Source of the DNA: Beijerinckiaceae bacterium
GTDB lineage: Bacteria > Pseudomonadota > Alphaproteobacteria > Rhizobiales > Beijerinckiaceae
NCBI GenBank assembly: GCA_004564215.1
Contig: CP024846.1
Location: 2,170,001 to 2,234,000 of the forward strand
DNA length: 64,000 bases
Direction of reading: 5' to 3'
How positions within the stretch are numbered: position 1 is the stretch's first letter; the number at the start of each line of letters is the position of its first letter. The notes below the pieces were generated by a model. That model saw only the letters and a list, made by a program, of their open reading frames with translations. It ran no database searches and was not told where the DNA came from. The position numbers and the translations under genes were made by a program. Shown one piece after another: positions 10,748 through 19,596 of this stretch.

Positions 10748-11642
10748 CTCTGTCTCCTGTTTCGGGCACGGCCGGGTCTGACCCGTGCGGTGCCGTATTT
10801 TGCGGCCGCTCCAGCGGCCTGGTTTGTTTTTGGTTCGTTGGCTTGGCGTTCGGCTGCTTCGTTTTGGTTGGCTTGAACGCGGACCTTACCCCTGCCGGAA
10901 GCACAGGTTTGGCCTTGAGGGCGCGGCGAGATGCGAAGCGGCCGGGTCCCCGACGCGGTCCGGTGGACGCGTCTTCATTCGCCTCCGTTCCGCTTGGCTC
11001 GGCAGTGTTTTCTTCGGCCTCGGCATCCGGGTCGAGCGAGGCTTTCGCGCTCCGCAAGGATTGGCGGATGAGGGCATCGGTCAAAATCAACCTCGCTTCG
11101 CCAATATCATAAAGAGGGAGCACGGCTTCGGCCGTCTCGCCGGGTTTGGCGTCGCTGCGTTCGAATCTCACGACGGCGTTTTGTCCTTCGCCTTCCACGT
11201 TGCCGATCAGGCCACGGAAGCGTTTGCGTCCCTCGACGCCGGTCTTCATCTCGATCCGCGCCTCATGAGCCAGCGCGCGGCAGAAATCCGAAACACGGAC
11301 CAGCGGACGGTCGATACCCGGCGACGAAATCTCCAGGCGATAGGCAATTTTCACCGGATCCTCGACGTCAAGAACCGGCGAGAGAGCGGCGCTCACGATC
11401 TCGCAGTCGTTGACATTCATCGACCCGTCCGGCCGTTCCACCATAATCTGCACCACTGTTCCCGCTTGCGTCCAAAGCTTGACCCGAACAAGCCGGTAAC
11501 CGAGGCCGGCGAGCACCGGCTGCGCAATATGCGCCACCCGCGCAGCGACCCCCGTTTCGTCCATCAAACGAGGCTCGTCGAGGAGGCTTTGCGCCTCCGT
11601 ATTGATCGCGGTGTGGTCGTGATCCAAATTGAGCCGGTCCAT
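10728..11642 (-). CDS. rimP: Ribosome maturation factor RimP with long basic C-terminal tail
   Basis: RimP helps assemble the 30S subunit. The core lies at about residues 27-195, with [40 protein letters not shown] and [16 protein letters not shown], all characteristic. The product is 304 residues, much longer than the usual 150-200. The excess is a C-terminal tail of about 105 residues, first acidic and then Arg/Lys/Pro-rich. The reading frame stays open upstream to 12854, but the homologous region begins only at the ATG chosen here, so the upstream part is not coding. Promoter and attenuator-like elements precede it at 11711-11826. Confidence 0.93.
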   Translation of the reverse strand: MDRLNLDHDHTAINTEAQSLLDEPRLMDETGVAARVAHIAQPVLAGLGYRLVRVKLWTQAGTVVQIMVERPDGSMNVNDCEIVSAALSPVLDVEDPVKIAYRLEISSPGIDRPLVRVSDFCRALAHEARIEMKTGVEGRKRFRGLIGNVEGEGQNAVVRFERSDAKPGETAEAVLPLYDIGEARLILTDALIRQSLRSAKASLDPDAEAEENTAEPSGTEANEDASTGPRRGPGRFASRRALKAKPVLPAGVRSAFKPTKTKQPNAKPTNQKQTRPLERPQNTAPHGSDPAVPETGDRDGSQRQ

Positions 11643-11710
11643 CGCCGGTTCACTCCGGCATACAATAACTGGGAACCACGCTTCGACCCTGACAGCGCCC
11701 AATTGGCAAT

Positions 11711-11741
11711 AAAAAAGAGCGGGTCCGGGAGGGCCCACTCT
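11711..11741 (-). terminator. Terminator-like hairpin in the rimP leader (possible attenuator)
   Basis: Read on the minus strand this is a hairpin of 11 positions (AGAGTGGGCCC / GGACCCGCTCT, one mismatch and one G-U pair) with a 4-nt loop. Its right arm runs directly into six T residues. It sits about 70 nt before the rimP start and roughly 50 nt after the predicted transcription start. Full operon expression would therefore need read-through. In Escherichia coli the nusA operon leader is terminated and autoregulated by NusA; the same logic is plausible here but is inferred. Confidence 0.65.
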
Positions 11742-11797
11742 CAATAAAGCGATCGCTTCTATCGAACAACCGTCATGAGAAGTATGAACAACCCCAC

Positions 11798-11826
11798 ATA
11801 TAAGGCAAGGGGCACCGTTGCGCAAG
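11798..11826 (-). promoter_or_regulatory. Probable sigma-70-type promoter of the rimP-nusA-infB operon
   Basis: On the minus strand a -35 hexamer CTTGCG (11821-11826) is followed after exactly 17 bp by a -10 hexamer TTATAT (11798-11803). The expected start near 11791 gives a leader of about 150 nt before rimP. The match is good for an alphaproteobacterial housekeeping promoter. It is assigned by eye only. Confidence 0.55.
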
Positions 11827-11972
11827 CGCCCGCCCAGCCTTCTGCCGGCCTGTCCCCTCGGCAGGCCGATCCCGTGCGACGCGACAATAATGGACAGTTG
11901 CGGTTTCGCGGTTGAAGACGCATTTTGGCAGGAGATTCGCACGCGCAAAAAATAGCGCAGGAGAGCTTGAAC

Positions 11973-12932
11973 ATGGCGGGGATTTTCGGGCTGGGGCGCG
12001 GCCAAGGGAAAGATCAAGGCGCCGGCCAAGCGGGCCAAACCGCCAAGCCGCCCGGCGCGGAGGCCGCTGACGCCCTCGTGAAGGACGGCTCGACCGCGAG
12101 CTTCGGAGCCGATGTGATTGCCGAATCCGCCCGCCAGCCGGTGATCGTCGATTTTTGGGCGCCATGGTGCGAGCCCTGTAAGCAGCTCGCCCCGGTTCTT
12201 GAAAAAATAGTCAGGGCCGCGGGCGGCAAAGTAAAGCTCGTCAAGATGAATATTGACGAGCATCCGGAAATCCCCGGACAGCTTGGGGTTCGGTCGATCC
12301 CCGCCGTGATCGCCTTCCAGCGCTCGGCGCCGGTCGATGGTTTCATGGGCGCCTTGCCGGAAGCCCAGGTCAAAGGCTTCATCGAGCGGCTGGTTGGGCC
12401 CCTCGACGACGGCGCCGATCGCCTCGCGGAAGCGGCGGAGTTGATGGGGGCGGGCGAGCTTGAGGCGGCGGCCGAGATTTATGCAGGCATTCTTGCCAAA
12501 GACCCGGATGAACTTGCCGCCATAGCCGGGTTGGCGAAAATCCTCGTCGCATCGGGCGATATTGACAGCGCCAAGCGATTGTTGGCCTCGGTCCCCGCCG
12601 GGGGCGAAAGCGACACCGCGATCCTTGCTGCCAAAACCGCGATCGATCTGGCCGAACAGGCGGCTTCCCTCGGTGATTCCGCCGATCTCCTCGGAAAGCT
12701 CGCGGCCAACCCGGCCGATCATCAGGCGCGGTTCGATCTGGCTCTTCTTCTCAATGCCCAGAACCGGCGCGAGGAAGCAGCCGAAGCGCTGACCGAAATC
12801 ATCCGGCGCGATCGGACCTGGCAGGACGACGGCGCCCGCAAGCAATTGCTGCAATTCTTCGACGCCTGGGGGCCGATCGATCCAGCGACAATCGGTGCCC
12901 GGCGAAAACTTTCGGCCCTGCTGTTTTCCTGA
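11973..12932 (+). CDS. cnoX: Thioredoxin-TPR chaperedoxin (CnoX/YbbN family)
   Basis: The 319-residue protein has an N-terminal thioredoxin domain with active site WCEPC (C66, C69) and the cis-proline loop [13 protein letters not shown]-terminal tetratricopeptide region with Ala/Leu-rich helical repeats follows, which is the CnoX/YbbN architecture. In E. coli CnoX is a redox-regulated holdase working with GroEL and DnaK. The ATG at 11973 is preferred because AGGAG lies about 9 bp upstream and the domain begins soon after; the open frame to 11925 adds only junk. It is divergent from rimP, across a 330-bp spacer that holds the rimP promoter. Confidence 0.9.
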   Translation: MAGIFGLGRGQGKDQGAGQAGQTAKPPGAEAADALVKDGSTASFGADVIAESARQPVIVDFWAPWCEPCKQLAPVLEKIVRAAGGKVKLVKMNIDEHPEIPGQLGVRSIPAVIAFQRSAPVDGFMGALPEAQVKGFIERLVGPLDDGADRLAEAAELMGAGELEAAAEIYAGILAKDPDELAAIAGLAKILVASGDIDSAKRLLASVPAGGESDTAILAAKTAIDLAEQAASLGDSADLLGKLAANPADHQARFDLALLLNAQNRREEAAEALTEIIRRDRTWQDDGARKQLLQFFDAWGPIDPATIGARRKLSALLFS

Positions 12933-13213
12933 GGCAAACCGGTGCCGCTCGGCAAACGTCCCGTCGGCTGAGACAGATCACCGATTGAGCATGGCGTAGC
13001 TAAAGCTCAACGTGACGTCGGAAAAGCGTAGCTCGGACCGCAGCTTGATCAAAAATAGCTGATTGCTTAATTAATAGGCAATCGCCCAAAAGCTTGGCGG
13101 AAGGCAAATTTTTCGATGGAATGGCGCGAGGTCGCCATCGGGGTTATATTAAGTGTCCTCAGCGAAATCCTTGGTCCCAAGGAGCGGAGCCCGGCGAAAG
13201 GTGAGGACCAGAT

Positions 13214-13882
13214 ATGAGCATGAACCGCGCCTATCGCGATCCGGGGGAGCTGCCAGCCGTATTCCCCATTTTCCCCCTTGCGGGCGCTCTTTTGCTCCCG
13301 CGTGGTGAACTGCCGCTCAATATTTTCGAGCGGCGCTATATCGCCATGGTCGACGACGCCATGAAAGCCGCGCGACTTGTGGGGATGATCCAACCCGACC
13401 CCGAGGCCGGGGCGGCCAGTGCGACGCCGGCGCTTTTTTCGGTCGGATGCGCGGGGCGTATCACCCAATTGGCCGAAACCGGCGACGGACGTTACCTCGT
13501 TACCCTGACCGGGATCGCCCGGTTCAGGATTGTCGAGGAAATCGCGACCGTTACCCCCTATCGGCAATGCCGGGCCGACTTTGGGCCGTTTGCGGTCGAT
13601 TTCAGTCCCCGCGCCGGCGAGGAAGAGGTCGATCGCGAAGGGGTCTTGCGCACGCTGCGTGATTTTGCCGAGACGAACAACCTCCAGATCGACTGGAACA
13701 GCATCAACGAGGCGCCCAACGAAGCGCTGGTCAATGCGCTGTCCATGATGAGCCCGTGCAGCCCGAAGGAAAAACAGGCGCTTCTGGAAGCGCGCGACCT
13801 GAAAGGCCGGGCCGACGTCCTCGTCGCGATCACCGAGATCGAATTGGCCCGCGGGAAAAGCGCGTCGACGCCTTTGCACTAG
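13214..13882 (+). CDS. LON substrate-binding-domain protein (stand-alone Lon N-domain)
   Basis: A 222-residue protein consisting essentially of the Lon protease N-terminal (LON_substr_bdg) domain: [27 protein letters not shown] near the start (residues 14-40), then [21 protein letters not shown]. There is no AAA+ ATPase or protease domain. Stand-alone Lon-N proteins are widespread in proteobacteria next to a Trm112/UPF0434 gene, as here. Their molecular role is not established; recognition of unfolded or target proteins is an inference from Lon. Confidence 0.88.
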   Translation: MSMNRAYRDPGELPAVFPIFPLAGALLLPRGELPLNIFERRYIAMVDDAMKAARLVGMIQPDPEAGAASATPALFSVGCAGRITQLAETGDGRYLVTLTGIARFRIVEEIATVTPYRQCRADFGPFAVDFSPRAGEEEVDREGVLRTLRDFAETNNLQIDWNSINEAPNEALVNALSMMSPCSPKEKQALLEARDLKGRADVLVAITEIELARGKSASTPLH

Positions 13883-13992
13883 ACGCAGGCCACCCTAGCG
13901 GCTATCCGCTTAGAAGGTGCAGTCGCGCCGCCATGCTAAACGCGTGGTGCGGGCCCCAAGGCTCGCGAGTGAAAAAGCTGGAGGAAAACGGG

Positions 13993-14211
13993 ATGTCCGA
14001 CAAGGATCATGGTTCAAGCGGCAAGACGGCTCCGGAGGCTTCACGCATCGATCCGAGGCTGCTGGAAATCCTGGTCTGCCCGCGGACCAAAACCACCCTT
14101 GAATACGACGCCCTCAATCAGGAACTGATTTCGCGCGCCGCGAAGCTTGCCTATCCGATTCGCGACGGCATTCCGATCATGCTTCCGGACGAGGCGCGCC
14201 CGCTCGATTAA
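13993..14211 (+). CDS. Trm112/UPF0434 family protein
   Basis: A 72-residue protein with the family motif [17 protein letters not shown] followed by [21 protein letters not shown]. Eukaryotic and archaeal Trm112 activates partner methyltransferases. The bacterial proteins are small and of uncertain role. Only one of the usual zinc-ligand cysteines is obvious here (CP), as in many bacterial members. The ATG at 13993 follows a good GGAGG site; the reading frame is open further upstream without homology. It is probably co-transcribed with the Lon-N gene 110 bp upstream. Confidence 0.87.
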   Translation: MSDKDHGSSGKTAPEASRIDPRLLEILVCPRTKTTLEYDALNQELISRAAKLAYPIRDGIPIMLPDEARPLD

Positions 14212-14331
14212 GGCTTGCCCCCGAAGGGGTAGCCGACCAGAGATTTATCGCATCGGTCGCCGAGCCGCGTCGTCAAGCTGCCGGGTGGCGATCGATGATG
14301 ACTTACGGCTCATTCCATTTCCGGGGACATC

Positions 14332-15414
14332 ATGGCCCGCAGATTTATAAGTGCTGTTTTCGCTGCGCTTTTTCTCACTCAACCGGCGCAGGCCTGTACC
14401 GGACTGCGTCTCACCGCCGAGGATGGCGCGGTGGTCCCCGGCCGCACTTTGGAATTCGGCTTCGACCTCCATTCGAATGTCGTGGTCATTCCGAAAGGCA
14501 CCAAATTCACGGGGTCGACGCCGGGAGGCGGAACGGGACTGAGCTATACGACCAAATACGGCATGCTGGGCGCCAATGCGGTGGGCCTGCCGGACATTGT
14601 CGATGGCATTAACGACCAAGGCCTCTATGTGGGCCTTTTTTATTTCCCGGATTATGCAGCCTATGCCGATCCGAGCGCCGAAAATGCAGCCCGAGCCATG
14701 GCGCCGTATGAATATGGCAATTGGCTTCTCGGCAATTTCGCCAATGTGGACGAGGTCAAGGCCAATTTCGACAAGGTGGTTTTGGTCCCCACGGTTCTGG
14801 AGGCGATCAAGCAGGCGCCGCCGGTTCATTTCGTCGTTCATGATCGCAGCGGCAAATCCGTCGTCATCGAGCCGGTCCAACGGACGCTCAAGATTTATGA
14901 CAACCCGCTTGGCGTCCTGACCAACGCGCCGACCTTCGATTGGCACATGACCAATTTGCGCAATTACATCAATCTGTCCGCGACCAATGTGCCGCCGGTG
15001 GATCTCTCCAGCCTCAAGCTCGCTCAGCTCGGTCAGGGGAGCGGCATGCACGGGCTTCCGGGAGACTTCACGCCGCCCTCGCGGATGGTCCGGGCAGTCG
15101 CCTTTTCGCAGGCGGCGCTGCCTTCGCAAACGGCCCCCGAGACGGTGCTCCAAGTCTTCCATATTCTGAATGCCTTCGACATTCCGGTCGGCGCCGTGCG
15201 GGGAACCCAGGACGGCAAGGTCGATGCCGAGTACACATATTGGACGAGCGTCGCCGACCTCAAAAACTTGAAATATTATTTCAGGACCTACAAGGATCAA
15301 TCGATTCGCAGCGTCGATCTTCCGGCCGCGATCGCCGGCGCAAAGGGTAAAACCAAAATCATCACGATGGATTCGAAACAGCCCCTGCAGGATGTTTCGA
15401 CCGGGTTCGAATAG
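14332..15414 (+). CDS. Exported choloylglycine hydrolase-family (linear amide C-N) hydrolase
   Basis: The family includes bile salt hydrolases, penicillin V acylases and acyl-homoserine-lactone acylases, all Ntn hydrolases whose nucleophile is an N-terminal cysteine. The 360-residue precursor has a signal peptide (residues 1-21, ending AQA) directly followed by C22 in CTGLRLTAEDG. Export and exposure of the catalytic cysteine therefore happen in one cleavage. GRTLEFGF, LTNAPTFDWHMTNL and the late PPSRMVR (Arg) match the other active-site positions. It is probably periplasmic. The true substrate is unknown; penicillin or signal-molecule acylase activity is more likely than bile-salt hydrolysis in such an organism. 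Confidence 0.88.
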   Translation: MARRFISAVFAALFLTQPAQACTGLRLTAEDGAVVPGRTLEFGFDLHSNVVVIPKGTKFTGSTPGGGTGLSYTTKYGMLGANAVGLPDIVDGINDQGLYVGLFYFPDYAAYADPSAENAARAMAPYEYGNWLLGNFANVDEVKANFDKVVLVPTVLEAIKQAPPVHFVVHDRSGKSVVIEPVQRTLKIYDNPLGVLTNAPTFDWHMTNLRNYINLSATNVPPVDLSSLKLAQLGQGSGMHGLPGDFTPPSRMVRAVAFSQAALPSQTAPETVLQVFHILNAFDIPVGAVRGTQDGKVDAEYTYWTSVADLKNLKYYFRTYKDQSIRSVDLPAAIAGAKGKTKIITMDSKQPLQDVSTGFE

Positions 15415-15457
15415 GTGCTTCGGAACCGGCCGGTTCTATAATGAGGACTTTCCCGCG

Positions 15458-16132
15458 ATGGCCAGGATTTGCACCTTCATTGCGGGCGAGTTCTTGGTTT
15501 TCGTCGTTCTGTTGTTTGGCGCCGCCGGCACGTTTTTCTGGCCGGCCGCTTGGATCTTCCTCATCATGTTCTTCGGTTGGTCCGCAATGATCACGGGCTT
15601 CATTGCGCGCGATGACCCGGCCTTGCTTGCCGAGCGGATGAAACCCCTGTTCCAGCACGGCCAGCCGCTATGGGACAAAATAATCCTGGTGAGCGTCGTC
15701 TTGCTTTTCGCGGCGTGGCTGATCTTGATGGGATTGGACGCCGTCCGGTTTCGTTGGTTTGTCATGCCCCTCTGGCTGCAATGGCTTGGCGCCGCGGGCG
15801 TCATCGCCTCGATGTGGATCTACCAGCTGGCCTTCAGGGCCAATACGTTCCTGGCCAATGTCGTAAGAATCCAGGATGAGCGCGGCCACAAAGTCGTCAG
15901 CACGGGTCCTTACGGCATCGTCCGGCACCCTCTCTATGCCGGTGTCCTGCTCTTTTTGCCGATGACCGCGCTGATGCTCGGCTCCTGGGCGGGCCTCGCC
16001 TTCGCGCCCTTGATTGCCATCGCCGTAATTGTGCGGACGGCGCTTGAAGATCGCGAATTGCGGCGCTCGCTGGACGGCTATGCGGATTACGCGCGCCGGG
16101 TCCGGTATCGGCTGCTTCCGGGGGTATGGTGA
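15458..16132 (+). CDS. Isoprenylcysteine carboxyl methyltransferase-like membrane protein
   Basis: A 224-residue integral membrane protein with about five hydrophobic segments (for example residues 8-28 and 30-50). Its C-terminal signature, VVSTGPYGIVRHPLYAGVLL followed by EDRELRRSLDGYADYARRVRYRL, is that of the ICMT/PEMT-like methyltransferase superfamily. Bacterial members lack prenylated substrates; most are unassigned lipid or small-molecule methyltransferases. The ATG at 15458 was chosen because the first membrane helix starts immediately after it; the frame is open to 15392. Confidence 0.8.
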   Translation: MARICTFIAGEFLVFVVLLFGAAGTFFWPAAWIFLIMFFGWSAMITGFIARDDPALLAERMKPLFQHGQPLWDKIILVSVVLLFAAWLILMGLDAVRFRWFVMPLWLQWLGAAGVIASMWIYQLAFRANTFLANVVRIQDERGHKVVSTGPYGIVRHPLYAGVLLFLPMTALMLGSWAGLAFAPLIAIAVIVRTALEDRELRRSLDGYADYARRVRYRLLPGVW

Positions 16133-16205
16133 TCCGTCCCAAGTGAGCTTTTTCAGAATTGACGGGCGCAAACATCCCACTGCGGAAAAGGAAGTTGATC
16201 CTGCC

Positions 16206-17084
16206 ATGTCCAACGCCGTAGAAGAACTTTTGGCCATTCTAGATCTCGAAAAGATCGAGGAGAATATTTTTCGTGGCCGCAGTCCCCAAGTTGGCTGGCA
16301 ACGCGTTTTCGGTGGGCTGGTGATCGCGCAGGCCCTCGTGGCTTCGGCCCGCACCGTCGACGGACGCGCGCCGCACTCCTTGCATGGTTATTTTCTTTTG
16401 CCGGGCGATCCGGCGGTGCCCATCGTCTATGAAGTAGATCGGATTCGGGACGGCAAGAGCTTCACCACGCGCCGTTGCAATGCGATCCAACATGGGCGGG
16501 CCATTTTCTCTCTGTCGGCCTCATTTCATATCGAGGAACCGGGCCTTGAACATGCGTTTTCGATGCCCGACGTGCCTTTGCCGGAAAGCCTGCCGAGCGA
16601 AGCTGAAATGCTCGAGCGTTTCGGGGCGGCAATGCCCGAGGCGATCCGCCGATGGTTCATGCGGGACCGCCCGATCGAACTGCGGCCGGTCGATCTCTCC
16701 CGCCACTTTCGGCACCAGCCTGGCGCGCCGCAACAAAACATCTGGCTCCGGGCGAGCGGGCCGCTGCCCGACGATCCCGCCATCCATCGCGCTGTCCTCG
16801 CATATCTTTCGGACATGACGCTCATCGACGTCGCGCTCAGCGCACATGGTCATTCGGTTTTCGATAGCGATCTGCAGATCGCGAGCCTTGATCATGCCTT
16901 ATGGTTCCACCGGCCCTTTCGTGCCGATGAATGGCTGCTCTATGCGCAGGACAGTCCGAGCTCCGGCGGCGCGCGCGGTTTTACCCGGGGGCTTCTTTTC
17001 TCCCATGACGGCCAGCTCGTCGCCTCCGTCGTCCAGGAAGGCTTGATCCGTCCAAAACCAGAGAGCTTAAAAACTTTGCGCTGA
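16206..17084 (+). CDS. tesB: Acyl-CoA thioesterase II (TesB family)
   Basis: TesB hydrolyses medium- and long-chain acyl-CoA to free fatty acid and CoA, using a double hotdog fold. The 292-residue product has the N-terminal hallmark IFRGRSPQVGWQRVFGG and LHGYFLLPGDP, the middle GKSFTTRRCNAIQHGRAIF, and the C-terminal hotdog with SLDHALWFHRPFRADEWLLY and GARGFTRGLLF. The ATG at 16206 follows an AAGGAAG site; the open frame upstream overlaps the methyltransferase gene and is not homologous. Confidence 0.95.
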   Translation: MSNAVEELLAILDLEKIEENIFRGRSPQVGWQRVFGGLVIAQALVASARTVDGRAPHSLHGYFLLPGDPAVPIVYEVDRIRDGKSFTTRRCNAIQHGRAIFSLSASFHIEEPGLEHAFSMPDVPLPESLPSEAEMLERFGAAMPEAIRRWFMRDRPIELRPVDLSRHFRHQPGAPQQNIWLRASGPLPDDPAIHRAVLAYLSDMTLIDVALSAHGHSVFDSDLQIASLDHALWFHRPFRADEWLLYAQDSPSSGGARGFTRGLLFSHDGQLVASVVQEGLIRPKPESLKTLR

Positions 17085-17258
17085 GCGGGTCTGCGGCCGC
17101 GGATTTCCAAAGATGTGCTCTAGGCCGAGCCGAAGTTTTGAGACATGATGGGGAACCTCAGGATCACATCGATCGGGGATCCCGATGTCGATCTCGAGGG
17201 GGGCTGGTTCGCCATCTTGGGGCGATGCGTTAACCGCCTGATTATTCGACCGGAATAG

Positions 17259-17792
<534 letters not shown>

Positions 17793-17828
17793 CCTTCCTC
17801 CCCATTTGAAGTTTCTCAGGAGTTGAAT

Positions 17829-19367
17829 ATGAATCTTTGTTTGCTTCCGAGGATCGCTCCCCGAGCGGTCGGAGCAGGGCTTTTGATAGCCATGAGCACG
17901 GCAGGGCTGGCGTTCGCAGATGCGCCAGTGCCCAACAAAGGCGATACCGCCTGGATGCTGATCTCGACGGCACTGGTCCTGATGATGTCGATCCCAGGCC
18001 TCGCGCTTTTCTATGGCGGCTTGGTCCGTACCAAGAACATGGCGTCCGTACTTTCGCAGGTCTTCGCGATTGTGGCGCTGGTTTCGATCCTGTGGGTTTT
18101 TTACGGCTATTCGCTCGCCTTTTCCGAGGGCAGCCATACGTTGGTGCCCTTCGCCGAGAGCGAGCACGCTTGGCTCGGATTTCTGCAAGGGTTCGAATGG
18201 AACAACCTGATCGGAGGGTTCGACAAGGCCTTTCTTAAGGGCGTGACCCCGGATTCGACGGTCGCGACCTTCTCCAACGGCGTGGTCATTCCTGAATATG
18301 TCTATATGGCGTTTCAGATGACCTTCGCCTGCATTACCCCGGCCTTGATCATCGGCTCTTTCGCGGAGCGCGTTAAGTTCTCGGCCGTTTTCGTGTTTAT
18401 CCTGCTTTGGGTAACGTTCATCTATTTCCCGATCGCCCACAGTGTTTGGTACTGGGCGGGCCCGGACGCGATTGGCGATGCCGCCAAAGCGCTTGCGGAC
18501 GCTCCCGACGAGGCCGCCAAGGCCGCCGCGCAGGCAAACCTTGATTCTGTTCTCGCCAACGCCGGAAACTTCTTCAAAATAGGCGCGCTCGATTTTGCCG
18601 GCGGCACGGTCGTCCACATCAACGCGGGTATCGCTGGTTTGGTTGGCGCTCTGATACTGGGCAAGCGGATCGGCTATCCCCGCGATATCGATCCGCCGCA
18701 CTCGGTCACCATGTCGATGATCGGCGCCTCGCTGTTGTGGGTCGGCTGGTTCGGCTTCAACGCCGGTTCGAATCTGGAATCGAACGGTGTGACGTCGCTG
18801 GCTTTCGTGAACACCTTTGTAGCGACCTCGGCGGCAACTCTTAGCTGGATGTTCGTGGAATGGGCGACCAAGGGCAAGCCTTCGCTGCTCGGCATGATCT
18901 CGGGAGCGGTTGCCGGCCTCGTCGCAGTGACGCCGGCGTCAGGCTATGCCGGCCCGATGGGGGCAATCGTTCTTGGTTTAGTCGCAGGTGCCGTCTGCTT
19001 CTTCTTTGTCTCGGTCGTGAAGGGCAAACTAGGCTATGACGATTCCCTCGATGTTTTCGGCGTCCACTGCATCGGCGGCATCATCGGGGCGATCGGAACC
19101 GGCATTTTGGTTGCGCCCTATCTCGGCGGCATAGGCCTCACCGACTATATGGCCAAGCCCGGCTTTGCCTCGCCGGGCGAATACGACATGAAAACGCAGG
19201 TTCTGATCCAGGTAAAAACTGTGCTGTTCACCCTTCTCTGGTCCGGTATAGGCTCGGCCATCATCTATAAGTTCGTCGACCTGACCATTGGCCTCAGGGT
19301 GACGAAACAGGCCGAACTCGAAGGCCTCGACATCACCGAGCATGGCGAGCGCGCTTACAATCCGTAA
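17829..19367 (+). CDS. amtB: Ammonium transporter AmtB
   Basis: AmtB is a trimeric inner-membrane channel for ammonium. The 512-residue product has a cleavable signal-like N-terminus (residues 1-31, ending AFA), then about eleven transmembrane helices. They include GLALFYGGLVRTKNM, the first pore histidine in GGTVVHINAG, and the second in DVFGVHCIGGIIGA. A poorly hydrophobic Ala-rich insertion (about residues 220-240, ADAPDEAAKAAAQ) lengthens one loop. The ATG at 17829 has AGGAG about 8 bp upstream and is preferred over the in-frame TTG at 17823. It is co-transcribed with glnK. Confidence 0.96.
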   Translation: MNLCLLPRIAPRAVGAGLLIAMSTAGLAFADAPVPNKGDTAWMLISTALVLMMSIPGLALFYGGLVRTKNMASVLSQVFAIVALVSILWVFYGYSLAFSEGSHTLVPFAESEHAWLGFLQGFEWNNLIGGFDKAFLKGVTPDSTVATFSNGVVIPEYVYMAFQMTFACITPALIIGSFAERVKFSAVFVFILLWVTFIYFPIAHSVWYWAGPDAIGDAAKALADAPDEAAKAAAQANLDSVLANAGNFFKIGALDFAGGTVVHINAGIAGLVGALILGKRIGYPRDIDPPHSVTMSMIGASLLWVGWFGFNAGSNLESNGVTSLAFVNTFVATSAATLSWMFVEWATKGKPSLLGMISGAVAGLVAVTPASGYAGPMGAIVLGLVAGAVCFFFVSVVKGKLGYDDSLDVFGVHCIGGIIGAIGTGILVAPYLGGIGLTDYMAKPGFASPGEYDMKTQVLIQVKTVLFTLLWSGIGSAIIYKFVDLTIGLRVTKQAELEGLDITEHGERAYNP

Positions 19368-19373
19368 AGCGAT

Positions 19374-19405
19374 GTCCTGACGCTTGGCGATCCGAGCGTC
19401 AGGAC
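19374..19405 (+). terminator. Inverted repeat just after amtB
   Basis: A perfect 11-bp stem (GTCCTGACGCT / AGCGTCAGGAC) with a 10-nt loop starts 7 bp after the amtB stop codon. It lacks a T tract, so on its own it may protect the 3' end or pause polymerase rather than terminate. It is followed 22 bp later by a classical terminator. Confidence 0.5.
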
Positions 19406-19426
19406 CAAAGTTCAACAGGAAACGAG

Positions 19427-19463
19427 AAAACCATGGGCCGTGAACAACGGTCCATGGTTTTTT
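19427..19463 (+). terminator. Intrinsic terminator of the glnK-amtB operon
   Basis: A 15-bp stem (AAAACCATGGGCCGT / ACGGTCCATGGTTTT, one G-U pair) with a 5-nt loop runs straight into further T residues. This is a strong Rho-independent terminator for the plus strand. The A-rich left arm would also give a T-tract on the other strand, so it may work in both directions. Confidence 0.85.
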
Positions 19464-19596
19464 AGATTGCCCCTCCGATCAGAGCCGGAAAACTTGGAGC
19501 GACTTTTTTTCGACAAGGACCTGCCCCAGCCTTACATTGTTGAGCGGTCGATCTCGGTCGGCTTGTCCCTGATCGGAACGGCTTTAGAGGTGGCGC

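Noticed and set aside
8759..10876. 705-codon plus-strand open frame
   Set aside because: Shadow of nusA and the YlxR gene on the other strand; GC-rich third positions keep the antisense frame open and the translation has no protein-like motifs.
11643..12854. Open frame extending rimP upstream to a 708-codon ORF
   Set aside because: The added part lies antisense to cnoX, shows no homology and contains the rimP promoter and leader hairpin.
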